64,000 nt of DNA, taken from assembly GCF_036226885.1 (NCBI RefSeq), contig NZ_CP109027.1, positions 2,356,001 through 2,420,000 of the forward strand. The letters are read 5' to 3'. The first letter of the stretch is position 1. Each line of letters begins with the position of its first letter. The position numbers were made by a program, and so were the translations under genes. This document shows positions 55,166-61,845 of the stretch, piece by piece. This DNA comes from Streptomyces sp. NBC_00663. Its GTDB lineage: Bacteria > Actinomycetota > Actinomycetes > Streptomycetales > Streptomycetaceae. The notes beneath the pieces were generated by a model. It made no database searches and was not told the DNA's origin. It saw nothing but the letters and a program-made list of their open reading frames with translations.

Positions 55166-56625
55166 GCGGCCTTCGCCTCCTTCTCCTTGCGTACGGTGAA
55201 CACAGCCATCTGGGTGGGCGGACCCACCTCGGGGTCGTCCGGGCCCACCGGCACGAACTCCACCTCGTACCCGTGCCGTTCGGCCACCGCCGCGGCCCAC
55301 GCCCGGAACTCCTCCCGCGTCCACTCGAAGCGGTGGTCGCCGTGCCGGACATGGCCGGCCGGGAGGGACTCCCAGCGGACGTTGTACTCGACGTTCGGGG
55401 TCGTCACCAGGACGGTCCGCGGGCGCGCGGCGCCGAACACCGCGTACTCCAGGGCGGGCAGCCGGGGCAGGTCGAGGTGCTCGATGACCTCGCTGAGCAC
55501 GGCGGCGTCGTACCCCTTGAGCCGCTTGTCGGTGTAGGCCAGGGAGCCCTGGACGAGCCTGACGCGCGAGGCCTGCCGCTCCCCCATGCGGTCCAGCTTC
55601 AGCCGCCGGGACGCGATGGTGAGCGCGCGCACCGACACATCGACGCCCACGATCTCGGTGAACCGCGGGTCCTTGAGCAGCGCCTGCACCAACTGCCCCT
55701 GTCCGCACCCGAGGTCGAGCACGCGCGCGGCCCCGGACGCCTGGAGCGCGGTGATGATCGCGTCCCGCCGCTGCACGGCGAGCGGCGTCGGCTTCGTCTC
55801 CTCCTCGGTCTCGGCCTCGACGGCGTTGTCGATCTCCTCGACCTCGCTGTCGTCGGCCTCGGCGAGGCGCACCAGTTCCAGCCGCTCCATGGCCTGCCGG
55901 GTCAGCGACCAGCGGCGCGAGAGATAGCGGCTGGTGATGAGCTTCTGCTCCGGGTGCTCGGACAGCCAGCCCTCACCGGCGCGCAGCAGCTTGTCGACCT
56001 CGTCCTCGGAGACCCAGTAGTGCTTGGCGTCGTCGAGGACCGGGAGGAGGACGTACAGATGCCGCAGCGCCTGCGCGAGGGTCAGCGCACTGGACTCCAG
56101 TTCGAGCCGCACGTACCGCGAGTCGCCCCACTCGGGGAACTGCGCGTCCAGCGCGACGGGTTCGACGGTGACCGCCCAGCCGAGCGGTTCGAAGAGCTGT
56201 CGTACGAGCCCCGGACCGCCCCTGGCCGGCAGCGCGGGCACCTCGACGCGCAGCGGCAGCGGCTGCGCGGCCCGCTCGGGACGGGCGTTGCACACCCCGC
56301 GCATGGCGCTGGAGAAGACACCGCTGAGCGCCACGGCGAGCAGCGAAGAGGCCGCGTAGGGACGGTCGTTGACGTACTGCGCGAGCGCCGCGTCGGGGGC
56401 GCCGCCGCGGCCCTTGCTCTTGCCCTTCCGGACCAGCGCCACCGCGTCGACCTCCAGCAGCAGGGCCGCCGTGCAGCGTTCGGGCCGCGCCTCGGGGTAG
56501 AGGACATGGGCCCTGCCGTAGGAGGTGGAGAACGCCTGCGCCTTCCCGGGATGCTTGTGGAGCAGGTAGCCGAGGTCGGTGGCGGGGCGTCCCAGGGTGC
56601 CGGTGGTGGTGATCGAAAGGAACAC
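55162..56625 (-). CDS. 3'-terminal RNA ribose 2'-O-methyltransferase Hen1
   Basis: 487 residues. N-terminal ligase-activating domain (MFLSITTTGTLGRPATDLGYLLHKHPGKAQAFSTSYGRAHVLYP) that completes the Pnkp ligase; C-terminal methyltransferase from ~285 with SAM motif ARVLDLGCGQGQLVQALL, metal-binding EVIEHLD and HVRHGDHRFEWTREEF. An acidic linker (DDSEVEEIDNAVEAETEEE) separates them. GTG start at 56625. Forms an operon with Pnkp. Divergent from the methyltransferase gene at 56720. Confidence 0.94.
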   Translation of the reverse strand: MFLSITTTGTLGRPATDLGYLLHKHPGKAQAFSTSYGRAHVLYPEARPERCTAALLLEVDAVALVRKGKSKGRGGAPDAALAQYVNDRPYAASSLLAVALSGVFSSAMRGVCNARPERAAQPLPLRVEVPALPARGGPGLVRQLFEPLGWAVTVEPVALDAQFPEWGDSRYVRLELESSALTLAQALRHLYVLLPVLDDAKHYWVSEDEVDKLLRAGEGWLSEHPEQKLITSRYLSRRWSLTRQAMERLELVRLAEADDSEVEEIDNAVEAETEEETKPTPLAVQRRDAIITALQASGAARVLDLGCGQGQLVQALLKDPRFTEIVGVDVSVRALTIASRRLKLDRMGERQASRVRLVQGSLAYTDKRLKGYDAAVLSEVIEHLDLPRLPALEYAVFGAARPRTVLVTTPNVEYNVRWESLPAGHVRHGDHRFEWTREEFRAWAAAVAERHGYEVEFVPVGPDDPEVGPPTQMAVFTVRKEKEAKAA

Positions 56626-56719
56626 GGGCGGGCCTCAAGTAGGGTCTGAACTGCTGATATGCACACCGTACAGACCGGACATCGGCAACACTCGGGAATT
56701 ATTCGCCTGGAGGCCCCAC

Positions 56720-57520
56720 GTGACGGACACCGGATCGGGCGCTCACCCCATGGACACGAGCAAGCCCCACTCGGCGCGTATGTACGACTACTTCCTCGGC
56801 GGCAAGGACAACTACCCCGTCGACGTGGCCGCGGCCGAGCAGGTGACCTCCCTCTTCCCCGCCGTCAGCGCGATGGCGCGGACCAACCGCGCGTTCATGC
56901 ACCGCGCTTCCCGGCTGCTCGCCGAGCGGGGTGTCCGCCAGTTCCTCGACATCGGCACCGGCATCCCGACCCGGCCGAACCTCCACCAGATCGTCCAGGG
57001 GATCGCCCCCGAGGCCCGGGTGGTGTACGCGGACAACGACCCGATCGTCCTGCGCCACGCCGAGGCGCTGCTGCACAGCACGCCGGAGGGGCGGACGGCG
57101 TACGTCCAGGGCGATGTGAGGGAGCCGGGGAAGATCATCGCCGCCGCGCGGGAGACGCTGGACTTCACCCAGCCGATCGCGCTGTCGCTGGTGGCGCTGC
57201 TGCACCTGGTGGGGGACGAGGACACACCGGGCATGATCGTGCGCCGGCTGCTGCGACCGCTGCCGCCCGGGAGTTATGTGACGCTCTCCCACGCGACCGG
57301 CGACTTCGATCCGGAGACCTGGGAGCGGGTGGTGGAGGTGTACCGCAAGGGCGGCACCGCGGCCCAGGTGCGCTCCCGCGCGGAGTTCTCCGCCTTCTTC
57401 AAGGGCCTCGAACTGCTCGACCCCGGCGTGGTACTGGCCGCCGAGTGGCATCCCGAGCTCGGGGAACGGCAGGGCGGTACGGAGATTCCGCTGTATGTGG
57501 GGATCGGCCGCAAGCCGTGA
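56720..57520 (+). CDS. SAM-dependent methyltransferase, DUF574 family
   Basis: 266 residues. TSKPHSARMYDYFLGGKDNYPVD is the signature of the actinobacterial DUF574 methyltransferases, followed by MARTNRAFMHRASRLLAERGVRQFLDIGTGIPTRPNLHQI (SAM motif I) and VVYADNDPIVLRHAEALL. Very common in streptomycetes; substrates are unknown, though some act in natural-product pathways. GTG 56720 has GGAGG at ideal spacing. Divergent from hen1. Confidence 0.9.
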   Translation: MTDTGSGAHPMDTSKPHSARMYDYFLGGKDNYPVDVAAAEQVTSLFPAVSAMARTNRAFMHRASRLLAERGVRQFLDIGTGIPTRPNLHQIVQGIAPEARVVYADNDPIVLRHAEALLHSTPEGRTAYVQGDVREPGKIIAAARETLDFTQPIALSLVALLHLVGDEDTPGMIVRRLLRPLPPGSYVTLSHATGDFDPETWERVVEVYRKGGTAAQVRSRAEFSAFFKGLELLDPGVVLAAEWHPELGERQGGTEIPLYVGIGRKP

Positions 57521-57571
57521 CGTGGGGCCGTCCGGTGGGTGACCTGGTCCACCGGAGGGCCCCACGACAAC

Positions 57572-58495
57572 TCAGCCCAGCTGGGACTGCACCTGCGAGG
57601 AGATGAGCTCCAGGTGCTCCAGGTCGTCGAGGTCGAGGACCTGGAGATAGAGGCGCTGCGAGCCGACCTCCTGGTACCGGCCGATCTTGTCGACGACCTC
57701 GCTCGGGGAGCCCGCCAGGCCGTTGGCCTTCAGCTCGGGCACCTCGCGGCCGATCGCGGCGGCGCGGCGGGCGACCTCCTGGTCGTCCTTGCCGACGCAG
57801 ACGACGAGGGCGTTGGAGTAGACGAGGCTGTCGGCCCCGCGGCCCGCTTCCTCGACGGCGGCGCGGACGCGGCCGAACTGGCGCTCGCTGTCCTCGACGG
57901 AGGCGAACGGCATGTTGAACTCGTCGGCGTACTGCGCGGCGAGGCGGGGGGTGCGGGTCGGGCCGTGGCCGCCGACGAGGACCGGGATCTTCGCCTGGGC
58001 GGGCTTGGGCAGGGCCGGGGAGCCGGTCAGGTCGTAGTACGTGCCGTGGAAGTCGAAGGTGTCGCCGAGCCCGGTCTCCCACAGGCCGGTGACGATGGCC
58101 AGCTGCTCCTCCAGGCGGCCGAACTTCTCCTTCGGGAAGGGGATGCCGTACGCCTGGTGCTCCTCCTCGAACCAGCCCGCGCCGAGGCCGAGTTCGACCC
58201 GGCCGCCGGACATCTGGTCGACCTGCGCGACCTGGATGGCGAGGACGCCGGGGAGCCGGAAGGTGCCGGCGGTCATCAGGGTGCCGAGGCGGATGCGCTT
58301 CGTCTCGCGGGCGATTCCGGCGAGGGTGATCCAGGCGTCGGTGGGGCCGGGAAGGCCGTCACCCGAGCCCATCTTCAGGTAGTGATCGCTGCGGAAGAAG
58401 GCGTCGAAGCCGAGATCCTCGGTGGCCTTGGCAACGGAGAGAAGGGTGTCGTAGGTCGCCCCCTGCTGGGGCTCGGTGAAAATGCGAAGATCCAT
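57572..58495 (-). CDS. LLM class F420-dependent oxidoreductase
   Basis: 307 residues of the luciferase-like TIM-barrel family. MDLRIFTEPQQGATYDTLLSVAKATEDLGFDAFFRSDHYLKMG, GTLMTAGTFRLPGVLAIQVAQVDQMSGGRVELGLGAGWFEEEHQAYGIPFP and KIPVLVGGHGPTRTPRLAAQYADEFN are characteristic of F420-using members. Substrate unknown. ATG 58495 preferred (AGGA upstream); GTG 58510 is in frame. Single gene. Confidence 0.9.
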   Translation of the reverse strand: MDLRIFTEPQQGATYDTLLSVAKATEDLGFDAFFRSDHYLKMGSGDGLPGPTDAWITLAGIARETKRIRLGTLMTAGTFRLPGVLAIQVAQVDQMSGGRVELGLGAGWFEEEHQAYGIPFPKEKFGRLEEQLAIVTGLWETGLGDTFDFHGTYYDLTGSPALPKPAQAKIPVLVGGHGPTRTPRLAAQYADEFNMPFASVEDSERQFGRVRAAVEEAGRGADSLVYSNALVVCVGKDDQEVARRAAAIGREVPELKANGLAGSPSEVVDKIGRYQEVGSQRLYLQVLDLDDLEHLELISSQVQSQLG

Positions 58496-58654
58496 ACCTC
58501 CATCCTGCACGCTCCGGCCCCGGTCAACCCCACTGGTCCCGTCGGCCCCACGCCGCCCCGGTCGGGTGAAAATCCGTCAACGCGGCACACGGGCGCTGCC
58601 CGGGCCAGTGACCCGGCGGAGGTGATGATCGTTGCTGGGGCGGAGCCGGACCGA

Positions 58655-58670
58655 CCGGCGCCCGCGCCGG
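58655..58670. repeat. GC hairpin upstream of the 54-residue gene
   Basis: CCGGCGC-CC-GCGCCGG, a perfect 7-bp stem. Lies in the 237-base spacer 58496-58732; possibly a terminator or leader structure. Nothing else recognised there. Confidence 0.25.
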
Positions 58671-58732
58671 CCGGTCAGCGCCGGGCGTCAAGGTGTCGGC
58701 CTCCCGTGGGGGCCTGGGCCGAGGAGGCCGTC

Positions 58733-58897
58733 ATGTCCGAAGAATCCGTCCCACAGCAAGGTGGCGAGGCCGGCCGACCGAAGGGCTTGCTCCAGCAGAT
58801 GGAGGAGCTGATGGCGGCCCTCAACGCGGACCTGTCCGCCCTGGACGCAGACCTCCAGTCGGCGGGACGGGGGGCGAAGGACACCGAGGCCAAGTAA
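58733..58897 (+). CDS. Small hypothetical protein, 54 residues
   Basis: MSEESVPQQGGEAGRPKGLLQQMEELMAALNADLSALDADLQSAGRGAKDTEAK. Acidic, no Cys or Trp, with a central amphipathic helix LLQQMEELMAALNADLSALDADL bearing Leu/Met at heptad-like spacing, suggesting oligomerisation. GGAGG at ideal distance from the ATG and G/C-rich third positions support a real gene. No family recognised. Convergent with the DUF6099 gene, 19 bases apart. Confidence 0.6.
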   Translation: MSEESVPQQGGEAGRPKGLLQQMEELMAALNADLSALDADLQSAGRGAKDTEAK

Positions 58898-58916
58898 GGC
58901 CCCGCCCCAACTCCCC

Positions 58917-59387
58917 TCACCCCGCCTCCCGTTCCGGTATCACCGGATCGCTCTCCGCCAGCTTGCGCAGCATGTCGCGGACGCGGTCCCTGGATTCGTC
59001 CGCCGCGTCGATGGCCTCCATGCACTGCCAGTAGGTGCCCTCGTCGTCCGCCGCGCAGGCGAGGCCCACCAGGGCGATGCCCACCTCGCCGAGGAGGCCG
59101 CCGAGGTAGAGGAGGGCCTGGCGGGCGTCGCCGAGTTCGGTGAGCTGGGCGGCGCGCAGGTCGGCGGTGTCGAGGTGGGGGCGGTCCAGGACTCCGCAGC
59201 CCCGGCCCGCCAGCTCCGTCAACCCCAGTGCCTCGCCCCGCAGTTGGGGCGGTCCGTAGACCGCGAGTCTGCTTCCTATGGCCTGCGCCAGCGCTTGGGC
59301 CTGCCAGACCTCGGTCATGATCTGCGGCGTGTCGCCGCTCCCCGCGAGGGCCCGCCTGCTCGTCACGATGAGCCGCACCGCGTCCAT
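58917..59387 (-). CDS. DUF6099 family protein
   Basis: 156 residues, all-helical, matching the streptomycete DUF6099 family (MDAVRLIVTSRRALAGSG ... EVWQAQALAQAIGSRLAVYGPPQLRGEALGLTELAGRGCGVLD ... LGGLLGEVGIALVGLACAADDEGTYWQCMEAIDAADESRDRV). Cytoplasmic, function unknown. Upstream 59388-59573 is a gene-free, relatively AT-rich promoter-like stretch. Confidence 0.8.
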   Translation of the reverse strand: MDAVRLIVTSRRALAGSGDTPQIMTEVWQAQALAQAIGSRLAVYGPPQLRGEALGLTELAGRGCGVLDRPHLDTADLRAAQLTELGDARQALLYLGGLLGEVGIALVGLACAADDEGTYWQCMEAIDAADESRDRVRDMLRKLAESDPVIPEREAG

Positions 59388-59573
59388 GGCTGCCCCCGTT
59401 CACCCGAACTCCGTTGTCCACTACCCAGAGTGAGGGTCCACGGGACGAAAAGCCAGAGGAAGGCGGAAATCTGCGGACAACGAATCGATTTCAGACCGGA
59501 TTTCGACTGCGGAGAGTGAAAACGGATCGTACGGCTCCCCGGACTCCCACGGCTCCTCGCGGTCAAGGGAGTT

Positions 59574-59900
59574 CTACGGCGCCGGAAACCTCCGCTCATT
59601 GCGGTCGATCTTCGCGTCCAGCGCCGCCAGCGGGTCGATCCCCAGCACCTCGCACAGCTGGAGCAGATACGCGAGCACATCGGCGACCTCGTCCGTGACC
59701 CGGTGCGCGGAATCGGCGTCGTCCATGACCCGTGCCGACTCCTCCGGCGTCAACCACTGGAAGATCTCCACCAGTTCGGAGGCCTCCACACTGAGCGCGG
59801 CGACCAGGTTCTTGGGGGTGTGGTACGGCTGCCAGTTCCGGGCTGCCGCGAACTCGGCCAACCTGCGCTGAAGCCCCGCCACATCGAGATGCTCTGTCAC
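59574..59900 (-). CDS. MazG-like nucleotide pyrophosphohydrolase
   Basis: 108-residue all-alpha NTP pyrophosphatase. LVAALSVEASELVEIFQWLTPEES carries the first EExxE-type metal motif (EASE..E) and TDEVADVLAYLLQLCEVLGID the second (E..D). Small MazG-like enzymes hydrolyse dCTP or other (d)NTPs to monophosphates and help house-cleaning. GTG 59900 overlaps the original stop of the upstream ATPase gene (GTGA), so they were translationally coupled. Confidence 0.88.
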   Translation of the reverse strand: MTEHLDVAGLQRRLAEFAAARNWQPYHTPKNLVAALSVEASELVEIFQWLTPEESARVMDDADSAHRVTDEVADVLAYLLQLCEVLGIDPLAALDAKIDRNERRFPAP

Positions 59901-61128
59901 GGCTCCAGGTGTACCACCGTGATCCCGTCCGTCCCCGCGGCCCAGGACGCGTCGGTGGTCGTACCGAGCAACCGGATGTGCCCCGGTCGCACATCAGGGC
60001 CGCGAGCCGCAGCAGTTCGCCGCGTTGGCGCGGGTCCAGTCGGCGGTCGATGTCGTCGGCGAGGACCGTCAGCGCCTGCATCGCCGCCGGCACCTCACCG
60101 GCCGGGTCGACCTCCAGCACCCCGGGCCCGGTGAACAGCACGAGGGCGAGCGCGATGTACCGCAGCTCGCCGTCGCCCAGCCGCCCGAGCGCCGTACGCG
60201 GACCGGCACCGCGGTCGAGCACCGCCCGGACCGTCCCGTCCCCGAGGGGCTCGGCCAGCACGTCCGTCACCGGCCCCGCACACCCGGCGCGCACGGCCGT
60301 GACGAACTGCGCGTGCCGTCGGCCGCATTCCGCGCGGGTCCGCCCCAGCACGTCGGCGAGGTTGTCGCAGCCACCGAGCAGCCGCCCGGAGCCGACGGGG
60401 ACGGGCAGCCGCATCCGGTCGGGGCGCGGATCGCAGGCGAACACCGACCGCAGGGCGACCACCATCTGTTCGGCGGCGGCGAGCACCCGGCGCTGTCCGT
60501 CGGTCTTGCCCGCCACGCGTAACGGGAGCAGCGCGGTACCGAGCCGGTCGTCCGGCAGCGGAGCACGGGTCACCGGCGTGGCCCCGGCGGTGTGCCAGGC
60601 GGCCTGCACGGCGCGACGCGAGGGGTCGCGCAGCGCCGTCTCCAGCAGGACGAGGCCGCCGGACGTCAGCCGCTCCCCCACGATCCGCAGGTCGGGCTCG
60701 GCCTGTACGGCGACGTCGAGCCGGATCGGACCCTCGGGTCCGTCGGCCGTGCAGCCGATCCGGAAGCCGCGCCGCCGCTGGGCATCGGGCCGGGCGCGCT
60801 CCGGCACGCACGCGTGCGGATCGACGAACACCTCCCCGAGTTCGGCGCCGCCCCCGAGCCGGGCCAGTGCTTCGTACGCCCGCAGCGCGCTCGTCTTGCC
60901 GCAGCCGCTGGGCCCGGAGAACAGGGTGAGCGGCCCGAGCGGGAACCCGGCGCCCCGGTGGGAGGCGAACGCGGACAGCCGCAGCTCGGTGAGGTGGGGG
61001 CGGCGGGAGCGGTGGTCACCGGGTGCGGGAAGCACCGAAGAGGTCTCCGCGGCCCGGGGCCGCCCTTGCGACGGCACCACGGGCTCGGCAGAGACTGCCG
61101 ACGTCGACAACGCTGAGGACACAGCCAT
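59897..61128 (-). pseudogene. AAA family ATPase, frameshifted near its C-terminus
   Basis: Predicted ABC/SMC-like AAA ATPase of about 410 residues. ELRLSAFASHRGAGFPLGPLTLFSGPSGCGKTSALRAYEAL carries Walker A; LGRLGDGELRYIALALVLFTG is signature-like and VLEVDPAGEVPAAMQALTVLADDIDRRLDPRQRGELLRLAALMCDRG the Walker B region. At the CCCC run 59981-59984 one base is missing: the true ending HIRLLGTTTDASWAAGTDGI then VVHLEP is in the next frame and stops at 59897-59899, overlapping mazG. The uncorrected frame runs to 59596. ATG 61128 or GTG 61152 start. May be a real mutation or a sequencing slip. Confidence 0.65.
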
Positions 61129-61222
61129 ATCCGGACCGTAGGACTCCGCCACCGGCCGAACCGTTCCTCCGGGGCAGCCTTCCTACGATCGAGCGACACC
61201 GCACCTCAACGGCCCGGCGGCG

Positions 61223-61615
61223 TCACCCGCTGTGTGTCCCCGCGGCCCCCTCCATCAACCCGCTCACCTCGGTCCCGGGCGGCGTCAGCAGGAACACATT
61301 GCGGTCGACCCGGTGCATCCCGCTGTTCAGCCCGAAGACCACGCCCGTGCTGAAGTCGAGGACGCGCTTGGCGACGTCGCCCTCCGCGCCGGTCAGATCG
61401 AGCAGCACCGGTATGCCCGCCATCAGCGTCTCGGCGACCTCGCGGGCGTCCCCGAACACATTGACGCGGAGGACGACGAACCGGCGGCGCCGCTCCGTGA
61501 CCGCCTCCGGCATCGCCCGATGGCCCACCGAGGACGGCCAGGCGTCCCGGCCACGCAAAGGAACGACCTGGGCGAGCCCTTCCCACTGTTCATCGGTGAC
61601 GTCGTGGCTGTTCAC
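61223..61615 (-). CDS. sepF: SepF-like cell division protein
   Basis: 130 residues with a SepF domain: RRFVVLRVNVFGDAREVAETLMAGIPVLLDLTGAEGDVAKRVLDFSTGVVFGLNSGMHRVDRNVFLLTPPG. SepF anchors FtsZ to the membrane, but this form lacks the long linker and N-terminal amphipathic helix, so it is probably one of the extra streptomycete SepF paralogues. GTG 61615 (MNSHDVTDEQWEGLAQVVPLRGRDAWPS) chosen; GGGGGGAG lies just upstream. Single gene. Confidence 0.85.
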   Translation of the reverse strand: MNSHDVTDEQWEGLAQVVPLRGRDAWPSSVGHRAMPEAVTERRRRFVVLRVNVFGDAREVAETLMAGIPVLLDLTGAEGDVAKRVLDFSTGVVFGLNSGMHRVDRNVFLLTPPGTEVSGLMEGAAGTHSG

Positions 61616-61845
61616 CGGCTCCCCCCGAAATCGCTCGCCTTCATTGCCTGCACCAGCCAATTCTTACGCCAAGTCACCCGTTCGGCCCAACAGCGACACG
61701 GACCGCCACCGTCACACCCCCTCACATCGGGCCGTCGAGCGCTGTGTGGCCGACGTAACTCCTCATGATCAAGCCATGTGACATCGACGTAATGGGCGAT
61801 TCGTACGCTCTCGACCAGGAGCCGGCCGTCAGGAAAGAGCAGCGT
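61616..61845. other. Divergent promoter region sepF / nitrate reductase
   Basis: 230 bases without a gene. GTAAC at 61755-61759 and GTGAC at 61778-61782 are loosely GlnR-like but poorly matched in the paired half-sites. Confidence 0.25.

Noticed and set aside
61755..61793. GlnR-like GTAAC/GTGAC motifs before the nitrate reductase gene
   Set aside because: The paired GAAAC half-sites match poorly and spacing is off by one; too weak to annotate as a GlnR site.
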